A stretch of 12,118 nucleotides of DNA, taken from contig CAIRWO010000105.1 of assembly GCA_903882345.1 (NCBI GenBank), positions 1 through 12,118 on the forward strand. The letters run 5' to 3'. Source of the stretch: Candidatus Omnitrophota bacterium. GTDB lineage: Bacteria > Omnitrophota > Gorgyraeia > Gygaellales > Profunditerraquicolaceae. The notes below the pieces were generated by a model. The model saw only the letters and a list, made by a program, of their open reading frames with translations. It was not told where the DNA came from and made no database searches. Position numbers and translations under genes: made by a program. Shown one piece after another: positions 1-6,375 of this stretch. The number at the start of each line of letters is the position of its first letter. The stretch's first letter is position 1.

Positions 1-79
1 AGTAGCAATAATAATAATTGGCAAGGAATTTTATTTAACTATTTTTTGACTACCCCCTTTTACTTGCTCAGATACCGCA

Positions 80-100
80 CTAAACCCGCTCAGGATTTAG
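80..100 (-). other. Hairpin at the end of the DoxX gene
   Basis: On the minus strand an 8-bp stem (CTAAATCC pairing with GGGTTTAG, including one G-T wobble) closes a 5-base loop that contains the TGA stop codon of the DoxX gene. No run of T follows on the minus strand, so this is not a classical intrinsic terminator. It could protect the 3' end of the transcript or be chance. Bases 1-79 beyond it show no ORF or clear terminator. Confidence 0.3.
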
Positions 101-533
101 AAAAATTTTTATCGATTGAAAATGACCCGCCGCCCTTGATCATCAATGCTAGGCAAATGGCAATGACTAATAGGTGATATTCGATGCCTTCCCCCTTTTG
201 CATTCCCGACCAATTCATGAAAAAACCGTTGTGCGCATGCACCATAGATATGGCTACGACCATGACAACGGCGATCCCAAAAGCTGCTAAACGGGTAAAA
301 AGCCCTATGATCAACGCAATAGCGCCAAGGAATTCGGCGGCAATCGCCAGCAAGGCAAAGATAACCGGGATATGCATTTTGTCCGTGAAGGAAGCCAATG
401 TTGCACTAAACCCATGCCCGCCGAACCAGCCAAGCGCCTTTTGGCTGCCATGCGGAAAAAAGACGATCCCGAGCATTAACCTGAGCACAAAAGCTGAAAG
501 GTCGTCTTTAGTTCTAATTAATTCTTTACACAT
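90..533 (-). CDS. DoxX family membrane protein
   Basis: This is a 147-residue DoxX-family protein of about four membrane helices, the usual family size. Visible family signatures are the N-terminal stretch HGSQKALGWFGGHGF, the central EFLGAIALIIGLFTR and the VHAHNGFFMNWSG segment followed by GIEYHLL. DoxX proteins are inner-membrane proteins tied to redox and thiol stress; in some bacteria they work with a thiosulfate or thiol oxidoreductase, and their exact reaction is often unknown. The ATG follows a strong AGGAGG ribosome site 7 bases away, so the start is well supported. It lies 29 bases downstream of a flavin reductase gene and is probably expressed with it from the promoter near 1160-1186. 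The pairing suggests a membrane redox role, which is inference. Confidence 0.9.
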   Translation of the reverse strand: MCKELIRTKDDLSAFVLRLMLGIVFFPHGSQKALGWFGGHGFSATLASFTDKMHIPVIFALLAIAAEFLGAIALIIGLFTRLAAFGIAVVMVVAISMVHAHNGFFMNWSGMQKGEGIEYHLLVIAICLALMIKGGGSFSIDKNFSKS

Positions 534-562
534 ATACTGCCTCCTCTCGTTAGTCGATACGC

Positions 563-1132
563 TTATTTTTTCTCTCTTCCAACAGAGAATGCATCGGCAA
601 GATACTTACCTATTCCGTAATAAGTGCGGTTTGCCGGATTAAAAATAAACGGTTTGATCTTATCGATATCCGGAGAACCGTCTTTAGCCAGTAGCGCCTC
701 TTCCACCTTTATATCTTTGATCTCACCGATAAATTGCGTATGCAATCCGATTTTAATATGCTGAAGTAGTGCGCACTCTAAGACAAAAGGAAATTCTTTA
801 ACATACGGCGCATCGACAAAATCGCTCTTAACCGGGGTAAGTTTGGCAGCAGCGAACTTATCTTCTTTTCTTCCGGAAGCCATCCCGAAATAATCAGCTT
901 CTTTGATATATTTTTCTGAAGGGATACTGATGGTAAACGCCTTGCGTTCCATCAGATTGCCGTAAGTATATGTGGCTTCCCGTAAGGCAATACTTACACA
1001 GGGCGGATCAGAACAACATATGCCGCCCCAGGCAACTGCCATGGCATTGGGTTTACCTGCTGTATCATATGTGCCGACAATAAAAACCGGCGTAGGAAAA
1101 ACTATGGTTTTGGCTCCGATGGATTTTTTCAT
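563..1132 (-). CDS. Flavin reductase family protein (flavoredoxin-like)
   Basis: This 189-residue protein has the FMN-binding split-barrel fold of the flavin reductase-like family. Visible signatures are TPVFIVGTYD near residues 14-23, the NAMAVAWGG stretch (29-37), the C-S-D-P-P-C segment (40-45) and the FTISIPSEKY strand (66-75). Such proteins bind FMN and pass electrons, as flavoredoxins do in anaerobes; the partner is unknown. I prefer the ATG at 1132 over the in-frame GTG at 1138, because the AGGG ribosome site sits 5 bases before the ATG but almost touches the GTG. It is the first gene of a two-gene unit with DoxX, behind a strong promoter carrying a palindrome. Adjacent cysteines (39, 40) and Cys45 lie near the expected flavin site. 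Annotation as a phenolic-acid decarboxylase or nitroreductase is not supported. Confidence 0.88.
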   Translation of the reverse strand: MKKSIGAKTIVFPTPVFIVGTYDTAGKPNAMAVAWGGICCSDPPCVSIALREATYTYGNLMERKAFTISIPSEKYIKEADYFGMASGRKEDKFAAAKLTPVKSDFVDAPYVKEFPFVLECALLQHIKIGLHTQFIGEIKDIKVEEALLAKDGSPDIDKIKPFIFNPANRTYYGIGKYLADAFSVGREKK

Positions 1133-1158
1133 ACGCACCCTTTCTTTACTTTACCTTT

Positions 1159-1186
1159 ATTATATCCCTGGGATAGGGCTTATCAA
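1159..1186 (-). promoter_or_regulatory. Sigma-70-type promoter for flavin reductase/DoxX
   Basis: On the minus strand TTGATA (1186-1181) and a perfect TATAAT (1164-1159) are separated by 16 bases. The TATAAT ends 26 bases before the ATG at 1132, which leaves room for a short leader with the AAAGGG ribosome site. Both hexamers are close to consensus, so a strong housekeeping promoter is likely unless it is repressed. A perfect palindrome occupies the spacer. Confidence 0.75.
1163..1175. promoter_or_regulatory. Palindromic operator candidate within the promoter
   Basis: The 13 bases TATCCCTGGGATA form a perfect inverted repeat with 6-bp arms around one central base. It overlaps the last two bases of the -10 hexamer and fills much of the spacer of the flavin reductase/DoxX promoter, the usual place for a repressor operator. 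No regulator gene is present in the window, so the binding protein is unknown. Confidence 0.5.
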
Positions 1187-1253
1187 GACAATTTGGGCCG
1201 TACAATGAATGGACCGTGTTAAACAGGAATCTCGACCGGATAAATAGCGATGC

Positions 1254-2387
1254 TCATGATTCATCAGATTCCTTAACTACCGCATGAAAGTTGACCGGCC
1301 GCGCGATGTAACTGAAAATTTTAAAAACAGGATTGAGGATCTTGCTGCGATGTTTTGCGTAGATGTATAGCGGGATAAGATTAAACTTAAGCCTTCTCTT
1401 TGGCTCATAGCCCGTAGGCCCCATTTCATATTTTTTGATTTTATTTTCTATGCACCAATTCATCAGATCACGGAATCTTACAAAATAAAGATGGTATTGG
1501 TAGGCGAGTGCGTAATCAAAACCCAGATAATAATCAATAAAATAATCCCCCGATACCAGGCAAAGGGCGAATGCCACTAATTTATTATCGATCCTCCAAA
1601 GAAAAAACTTGGTTTCCTCCGGCATATTCTTCGATATATTCCGGAAAAAATCTGGCGAAAGTTTCTCCAGGCTGATTTCCTGCTTGTGATAGATTTGTAA
1701 GTAAAGGGTATGCACTTCGTCCAATGCCTTATCTTCTAACTTATTCGTAATTTCTAAATCGATTTTAACCCGGCCGTCAATTTCCTTAAACTTCCTTCTT
1801 AAGCCGCTGCGGGAAATGCTGCTTAATGTTTTTAAATATCCCTCAAAGCTTGCAAAAGAAATATCCATATCCGTGGATGGCAGAGAGAGCATACTGATAA
1901 AATCATTACCAAGGGACTTATCAAAAATTTTCCGGTAATCAGATTGAAAATCCTTAAAGGCAATAATCCCTGCTTTCTCCTGCCTGGCTATCTCTTCCAT
2001 GGATCTGTATATTGCCTTAATTATCCTTTCCGGCTCACCCGCTATCCCTATCCTGCCCTGCCCCATAGGTAAACCGCAAAACAAAACCTTGGGGCTAAAG
2101 ATCCGAGGAAAAAAACGTTTAATAAAGTTGGTAACCCCTTTAAGCTTGCCGGCGATAGCAACGTCTACTGGAAAATCCATCGTAAAACAACTGGTTGCTC
2201 CCACCGGAGTATTGTTATCGTAAATCAAAATATAAAAAAAGGAAAACTGCTCTAAATTTGATTCATCAAGGGTTTTAAAAAAATAGTAGTTTTCTATGAC
2301 CTTAGGGAAAACATGCAGCCAATCCTGCGGGGGGATCTCTTCTATTTTTCTTACTACCTTTATCTTAAGGCCTGATTCTGTTTCCAT
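1254..2387 (-). CDS. FemAB/GNAT-like acyltransferase
   Basis: This 377-residue soluble protein resembles the FemAB-like/GNAT acyltransferase group (BioF2-like or DUF482 type). The evidence is the central segment LKTLSSISRSGLRRKFKE, typical of the basic linker between the two GNAT halves, and the C-terminal order of FALCLVSGDYFIDYYLGFDY, an aromatic helix region, and KYEMGPTGYEPKRRLKFNLIP. Relatives transfer acyl or aminoacyl groups to cell-wall or lipid substrates, but the substrate here cannot be read. The start is an ATG with AGGA 5 bases upstream, two bases after the stop of the preceding membrane protein gene, so the genes are probably translated together. It is the last gene of the phosphate/thiamine operon, and no terminator is visible after it. 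The two small EamA proteins before it suggest it modifies an envelope or carrier-linked molecule, by inference. Confidence 0.72.
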   Translation of the reverse strand: METESGLKIKVVRKIEEIPPQDWLHVFPKVIENYYFFKTLDESNLEQFSFFYILIYDNNTPVGATSCFTMDFPVDVAIAGKLKGVTNFIKRFFPRIFSPKVLFCGLPMGQGRIGIAGEPERIIKAIYRSMEEIARQEKAGIIAFKDFQSDYRKIFDKSLGNDFISMLSLPSTDMDISFASFEGYLKTLSSISRSGLRRKFKEIDGRVKIDLEITNKLEDKALDEVHTLYLQIYHKQEISLEKLSPDFFRNISKNMPEETKFFLWRIDNKLVAFALCLVSGDYFIDYYLGFDYALAYQYHLYFVRFRDLMNWCIENKIKKYEMGPTGYEPKRRLKFNLIPLYIYAKHRSKILNPVFKIFSYIARPVNFHAVVKESDES

Positions 2388-2389
2388 AT

Positions 2390-2770
2390 TTATCCTGCTG
2401 CGACCAGCATAATCCCAAAGACCACGCAGATAATCCCCATCCAGCGTGAAGGGCTGATCTTTTCTTTTAGGAAAAGCCCGGAGGCGAGTGTAATTAAGAT
2501 ATACCGCATACTGTCCAAAGAGAAAGCGAAGTTCAGATCTGATTTTGAAAGTACAAATAGCCAGAAACCCAGGGAAACAGTACTAAAGATAAAACCAATC
2601 CATACCCGCGGGATCCTGATTAATTGCCAGGTAAACTGAAGCGCCTTCTTTATGGTATTAACGTGTAAATCCAAGGAATTAATCGATGACTTCAGGAATA
2701 GCTGGCTGATAGTATCAAAGATGTCGGTCAAAAGTATCAAACCGATGATAAGGAAAATGTGCTGTTTCAT
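2390..2770 (-). CDS. Small EamA/DMT membrane protein, second of a pair
   Basis: This 126-residue protein has about four membrane helices, equal to half of a standard 10-helix EamA transporter. It keeps the N-terminal pattern TDIFDTISQLFLKSS and the C-terminal pattern LKEKISPSRWMGIICVVFGI, which are typical of the repeat unit of the drug/metabolite transporter superfamily. The frame is open further upstream, but those extra residues lie over the end of the previous gene. The ATG at 2770 has a GAGG ribosome site 5 bases away and overlaps the previous stop as ATGA, which fixes the start. It probably forms a heterodimer with the neighbouring half, as the ArnE/ArnF flippase subunits do. The substrate is unknown. 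Confidence 0.75.
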   Translation of the reverse strand: MKQHIFLIIGLILLTDIFDTISQLFLKSSINSLDLHVNTIKKALQFTWQLIRIPRVWIGFIFSTVSLGFWLFVLSKSDLNFAFSLDSMRYILITLASGLFLKEKISPSRWMGIICVVFGIMLVAAG

Positions 2771-3183
2771 ACCGGCCTCGCTTTTTGCCGGCTGCTCATT
2801 GAAACAAGTATTACTCCCGCCAGGATGAAACAAATACCGGACCATCTTAGCAAGGATATCTTTTCATGAAGAAATATCAAAGAGACGACCGGAATCCCGA
2901 CATAGCTGAAACTGGCTACGGGTACCGCTACGCTCAAATCGATTTTCGAAAGTATGGCCGACCAGATTATAAATAAGCACAATACGGAAAATAAACCCAC
3001 CCATAAGAAGGGAGACGGAATAACGGTTTTAATAAACACGATGCCCTCGCTCAGGGTGTTAATCCCCAAAAGATTCCCCGACATGGCGCTCTTCTTAAAA
3101 CAAAACTGGGCGAAAGTTTCCAATACGTCGGTGAATATAAGAAATAAAAGTATTTTAAAGGTAATATGTTTTTTGGAAGACAT
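2767..3183 (-). CDS. Small EamA/DMT membrane protein, first of a pair
   Basis: This 138-residue protein has about four membrane helices. It is visibly homologous to the gene after it: both contain the motif T-D-x-x-x-T-x-x-Q near the N-terminus, and both have EKIS followed by RW.GI near the C-terminus (LHEKISLLRWSGICFILAGV here). This is the repeat unit of the EamA/DMT superfamily, in the size class of SMR and ArnE/ArnF proteins. The start is an ATG one base after the thiE stop and has no good ribosome site of its own, so translational coupling to thiE is likely. It ends in a 4-base ATGA overlap with its partner. A lipid-linked sugar or a small metabolite are both possible cargoes; the sequence does not decide. 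Confidence 0.75.
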   Translation of the reverse strand: MSSKKHITFKILLFLIFTDVLETFAQFCFKKSAMSGNLLGINTLSEGIVFIKTVIPSPFLWVGLFSVLCLFIIWSAILSKIDLSVAVPVASFSYVGIPVVSLIFLHEKISLLRWSGICFILAGVILVSMSSRQKARPV

Positions 3184-3184
3184 T

Positions 3185-3799
3185 TTAAGAGAATTTCATG
3201 TATAGCGCCTGGAACTTCGCTATCTCTTTTTTTACGTCCGGCTTTGTTACCACAGCCGATATTGCGCACAATCCGTCAGCGCCTGCGGCAATTACTTCTC
3301 TGGCATTGGTTAAGTTTATCCCGCCGATGGCGATAATTGGAATGGAAACCTGCTTTCGTATTTCTTTTATCAGCTTCAAGCCTTTTGGCTTTCCTGCATC
3401 TAACTTTGTTCGCGTGGCAAATACCGGGGCTATACCTATATAGTCTGCCTTGAGTTTTTGCGCTTGTCTTGCTTCTTTTACGCTATGGACAGTAAGGCCA
3501 ATGATCTTATTCTTACCCAAGAGCTTCCTAGCTACTTTATAAGGCAAGTCATCGCCGCCTAAGTGCAACCCGTCTGCGCCTACGCTTAAAGCTATATCCA
3601 AGCGGTCGTTAATTAAAAAAATCGCTCCTTTGCAAATTGACTTTAATTTCAAGGCTTCTTCATACATCTGCCTTGTGCCGGCGTCTTTATTTCTATACTG
3701 AATAATTTTTACGCCACAGGCTAGAGCATTCTTTACGTCGCTCGTGTTTCCTGCGCGGCTTAGCTTGGAATCGGTAATAAAATAATAACCTTTTAACAT
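3185..3799 (-). CDS. thiE: Thiamine phosphate synthase ThiE
   Basis: ThiE joins hydroxymethylpyrimidine pyrophosphate to hydroxyethylthiazole phosphate to make thiamine monophosphate in the cytoplasm. The 204-residue length is normal. The TIM-barrel motifs appear in order: IIQYRNKD (33-39), INDRLDIALSVGADGLHLGG (63-82), GLTVHSVKEA (101-110), DYIGIAPVFATRTK (119-132) and IPIIAIGGI followed by AGADGLCAIS (153-181). The usual glutamine in HLGQ(E/D)D is glycine here (HLGGDD), a mild change in the pyrimidine/pyrophosphate region. The ATG has AAAGG 4 bases upstream and overlaps the thiM stop by 7 bases, so the two are co-translated. No thiC, thiD or thiG lies in the window, so pyrimidine phosphorylation must come from elsewhere. 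Confidence 0.95.
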   Translation of the reverse strand: MLKGYYFITDSKLSRAGNTSDVKNALACGVKIIQYRNKDAGTRQMYEEALKLKSICKGAIFLINDRLDIALSVGADGLHLGGDDLPYKVARKLLGKNKIIGLTVHSVKEARQAQKLKADYIGIAPVFATRTKLDAGKPKGLKLIKEIRKQVSIPIIAIGGINLTNAREVIAAGADGLCAISAVVTKPDVKKEIAKFQALYMKFS

Positions 3800-4596
3800 T
3801 CTACCTTTTGCATCCGTTCGATTGTTTTTTTATCCAAATTAAAAATACAGTCAAAAATCTTTTCCTTAAAAGTTCCCGGCCCGCTGGATAACTTGACGGC
3901 GCATTCCGCGGCGATCTCAAAACACACCAGCGCAGCAGCCGCCGCGTAGGCCAGATCTTTCTCTACGGCAGAAAACGTCCCTATCACAGAACTGGCCATA
4001 CAGCCTGTGCCGACAATATGCGCCATCATCGGATGGCCGTTTTTTATTATGTAGAGTTTTTTACCGTCGGTGACAATATCTTCTTTGCCCGTTACCACCA
4101 CTGTGCATTTACGGCTGCGGGCAAGGTTTTGCGCTATCTTTACCATATCTTTACCGACACGGCCGGCATCAACGCCCTTTGTCTTCACGGATTCCCCGCT
4201 AACCCGGGCAATTTCCGAAGCATTACCTTTGATAATATTTATTTTTGTTTCATTAAGCAGCTCGAGGCTCTTTTTGTCGCGCAATTGCGTAGCCCCTGCT
4301 CCGCAAACATCAAGCACCACCGGAATGCCTTTACGATTGGCGCTTTTTGCGGCAAGCTTCATTGCCTCGATTAATTCCGGGGTCAACGTGCCGATATTCA
4401 GGACAAGGCTTGAGGCAATTTCAGCCATTTGGCCAACTTCTTCTTTTGCGTGCGCCATCACCGGAGAAGCGCCCAGCACCTTTACAATATTTGCGCAATC
4501 ATAAATCGTAACCCAGTTCGTTAAATGATGCACGACCGGCTTTTGCGTCCTGACTTTTTCCAATAAAGCATAAGCATCAATTTTTATTTTTTTCAT
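3793..4596 (-). CDS. thiM: Hydroxyethylthiazole kinase ThiM
   Basis: ThiM phosphorylates 4-methyl-5-(2-hydroxyethyl)thiazole with ATP, the thiazole salvage step that feeds ThiE. The 267-residue length fits the ribokinase-like family. Visible motifs are VVHHLTNWVT (21-30), LNIGTL (66-71), IIKGNASEI (121-129) and GTGCMASSV (196-204), with the catalytic Cys199. The usual DPVG(V/A)GAT motif reads DVCGAGATQLR (96-106), so proline and valine are replaced by valine and cysteine in a ligand-binding loop. No strong ribosome site precedes the ATG, and there is a 35-base gap after pit. The gap is too short for a TPP riboswitch, so control probably comes from the promoter upstream of the DUF47 gene. A thiM-thiE pair indicates salvage rather than full thiazole synthesis at this locus. 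Confidence 0.94.
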   Translation of the reverse strand: MKKIKIDAYALLEKVRTQKPVVHHLTNWVTIYDCANIVKVLGASPVMAHAKEEVGQMAEIASSLVLNIGTLTPELIEAMKLAAKSANRKGIPVVLDVCGAGATQLRDKKSLELLNETKINIIKGNASEIARVSGESVKTKGVDAGRVGKDMVKIAQNLARSRKCTVVVTGKEDIVTDGKKLYIIKNGHPMMAHIVGTGCMASSVIGTFSAVEKDLAYAAAAALVCFEIAAECAVKLSSGPGTFKEKIFDCIFNLDKKTIERMQKVEC

Positions 4597-4631
4597 ATTA
4601 GTTTTCTACGGAGATTATAAACAGGTATATT

Positions 4632-5615
4632 TTATTTGGGGACGAGAAAATAGGCTAAGGCAGATATTGCCGCCGTGCAAGGAACCGTTAATAGCCACGC
4701 CCAGACGATCCTGCCGGCAACCCCCCAGCGGACCGCGCTTATCCGCCTGACTGAGCCAATACCCATAATTGCTCCGGTAATCGTATGGGTAGTGCTTACC
4801 GGTATGCCAAACGCGGAAGACGTAAAGAGCATAACCGCAGCCCCTGCTTCCGCGCAAAAACCATCTACAGGCTTAAGCTTGGCAACTTTCTGCCCCATAG
4901 TTTTAACGATCCGCCAGCCGCCAAACATCGTGCCAAGTGCAATTGCGGTATGACAGACAATTACAACCCAAAAAGGAATGTAAAATTTAGAGCCCAGTAA
5001 TCCTGCGCTAAAAAGTAAGCTGGCGATAATGCCCATAGTTTTCTGCGCGTCATTGCCGCCATGGCCTAAACTATAGAGCGCAGCGGAAATCAACTGCCCT
5101 TTTCGAAAAATATGGTCTACCTTTAACGGCGCGCTTCTTCTGAATATCCAATAAACAGCAATGCCAAACAGTAAACCTAAAATCAACCCAGCTATCGGTG
5201 AAACAAATATAAATGTAACTGTCTTTAGAATACCACTCCAGACCAGGGATTTTGGGCCTGCCTTTACCATTGCCGCTCCGATCATTCCGCCGATCAAGGC
5301 ATGCGAAGAACTCGTAGGCAGTCCGAAAAACCAGGTAATAAGGTTCCAGCTGCAGGCGCCGATCAAGGCACCAAAGATAACCTGCTTATCTACAATCGTA
5401 ATGTCGATAATCCCTTTACCGATAGTATTGGCAACATGCAGCCCGAAAAAAAGAAAGGCAATAAAATTAAAAAATGCCGCCCAAACGATGGCTATGCGCG
5501 GGGAGAGTACGCGGGTAGAAACAACTGTGGCAATGGAATTGGCTGAATCGTGGAATCCGTTCAAAAAATCAAAGGTAAGCGCAAGGGCGATCAGAAGGAG
5601 GACACCGAATGTCAT
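4632..5615 (-). CDS. pit: PiT-family inorganic phosphate transporter
   Basis: This is a 327-residue polytopic membrane protein of the PiT family, which imports phosphate (often as a metal-phosphate) with protons or sodium. The two inverted repeats are visible: NGFHDSANSIA (19-29) with FGLPTSSSHALIGG (97-110), and LGHGGNDAQKTMGI (183-196) with FGIPVSTTHTITGA (269-282). The length matches the compact prokaryotic form without a large cytoplasmic loop. It starts three bases after the DUF47 gene, the classical pairing in which the PhoU-like protein controls the transporter. The ribosome site is weak and lies inside the end of the DUF47 gene, so coupling is likely. The thiamine genes follow 35 bases downstream. 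Confidence 0.94.
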   Translation of the reverse strand: MTFGVLLLIALALTFDFLNGFHDSANSIATVVSTRVLSPRIAIVWAAFFNFIAFLFFGLHVANTIGKGIIDITIVDKQVIFGALIGACSWNLITWFFGLPTSSSHALIGGMIGAAMVKAGPKSLVWSGILKTVTFIFVSPIAGLILGLLFGIAVYWIFRRSAPLKVDHIFRKGQLISAALYSLGHGGNDAQKTMGIIASLLFSAGLLGSKFYIPFWVVIVCHTAIALGTMFGGWRIVKTMGQKVAKLKPVDGFCAEAGAAVMLFTSSAFGIPVSTTHTITGAIMGIGSVRRISAVRWGVAGRIVWAWLLTVPCTAAISALAYFLVPK

Positions 5616-5618
5616 ATA

Positions 5619-6245
5619 TTAAGCCTGCTTTAAAAGGATGGCACCTACTACGTGAGTTACGTCTTCGCATATATCAAGGACAGTTTCCGCGTCTTGATAT
5701 ATTTCTTTTAGTTTAATTACGGTAATCGGGTCTTTTGAATTTTCGAAAACTTCCGCAAGCATCGCGTCTCGCATCGCGTCGCCGACATTTTCCAAACGGT
5801 TGATCTCAACGCAAGATTCCTGGATAGCTTTTGAATTTTTCAGATTACGTAAACCCTTGACCGCGTAGGCTACGGCATTAACCGATTCATTGATCACAGA
5901 AGCGAATTCAATAAGATTTTTATCGACGGATGTAAGCTTATAGACCACCAGCCGGCTAGCGATCGTATTGATCATATCGGTTATATTATCCAGCTCTTTA
6001 GCCAAGGCATGGATATCCTCACGGTCAAATGGCGTAATAAATGTTTTGTTCAGGTGTTCGAAAATATCGTGTGAGACTTCATCTCCCTGATGCTCGATCT
6101 CTTCCATTTTCTGAAGCGCTGCCTTGTCTACCGCGCCCTTGGAGACCAATTCCTTAAAGTAAACTGCCGCGTCAACAGCATAGTCAACCTGCTTATCAAA
6201 GAGATCAAAGAAATTGAATTCCTTGGGAAGAAATTTGAACAGCAT
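5619..6245 (-). CDS. DUF47/PhoU-like phosphate transport accessory protein
   Basis: This 208-residue all-helical cytoplasmic protein belongs to the DUF47 (PhoU-related) family, usually encoded next to PiT transporters and thought to regulate them. Two metal-binding helix motifs of the PhoU kind are visible: E-H-Q-G-D-E-V-S-H-D at residues 51-60 and E-N-V-G-D-A-M-R-D at 152-160. The conserved FITPFDREDIHAL (69-81) and EIYQDAETVLDICEDV (181-196) are also present. The ATG has a strong AAAAGGAG ribosome site 5 bases away. It is the first gene behind a near-consensus promoter, with a leader of roughly 50 bases that contains an inverted repeat. Placing the regulator before the transporter suggests that it sets Pit activity rather than transcription. 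Confidence 0.92.
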   Translation of the reverse strand: MLFKFLPKEFNFFDLFDKQVDYAVDAAVYFKELVSKGAVDKAALQKMEEIEHQGDEVSHDIFEHLNKTFITPFDREDIHALAKELDNITDMINTIASRLVVYKLTSVDKNLIEFASVINESVNAVAYAVKGLRNLKNSKAIQESCVEINRLENVGDAMRDAMLAEVFENSKDPITVIKLKEIYQDAETVLDICEDVTHVVGAILLKQA

Positions 6246-6272
6246 AATGACTCCTTTTTTTTAGAAATATCC

Positions 6273-6291
6273 TGTAAGGCAGGCTGTTACA
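6273..6291. repeat. Inverted repeat TGTAA-N9-TTACA in the DUF47-pit leader
   Basis: The 19 bases from 6273 to 6291 carry 5-bp inverted arms, TGTAA and TTACA, around 9 bases. It lies just downstream of the expected transcription start of the DUF47-pit transcript, where a bound regulator could block elongation or initiation. It is short, does not match a Pho box that I recognise, and may be chance. Confidence 0.25.
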
Positions 6292-6303
6292 CAAAGGTAG
6301 TTA

Positions 6304-6332
6304 ATTATATAAGCAATACCTCGCTAAAGCAA
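6304..6332 (-). promoter_or_regulatory. Sigma-70-type promoter for the DUF47-pit-thiM-thiE operon
   Basis: On the minus strand TTGCTT (6332-6327) and a perfect TATAAT (6309-6304) are separated by exactly 17 bases. The start of transcription would fall near 6297, giving a leader of about 50 bases before the ATG at 6245. The promoter sits in the 130-base gap after the Fe-S protein gene, which marks the boundary between two operons. Confidence 0.75.
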
Positions 6333-6375
6333 GAATATTTTAGTTATAAGCCGATACCTTATGTTTAAAATTTAC

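Noticed and set aside
184..642. A 152-codon open frame on the plus strand over DoxX and the intergenic gap
   Set aside because: It lies opposite a clear DoxX protein with a perfect ribosome site, and it has no family resemblance itself.
2771..2845. N-terminal extension of the second EamA protein by 25 residues
   Set aside because: The extra residues are hydrophilic and encoded over the end of the preceding gene; the ATGA overlap marks the true start.
4070..4504. A 144-codon open frame on the plus strand within thiM
   Set aside because: thiM on the other strand is unmistakable, and this frame is a low-complexity, Thr/Ser-rich shadow.
4597..4631. TPP riboswitch upstream of thiM
   Set aside because: The gap is only 35 bases and lacks the conserved thi-box sequence, so a riboswitch cannot fit.
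6346..6362. Hairpin ATAAG-N7-CTTAT after the Fe-S protein gene as a terminator
   Set aside because: The stem is only 5 bp, mostly A-T pairs, and no T tract follows on the minus strand.
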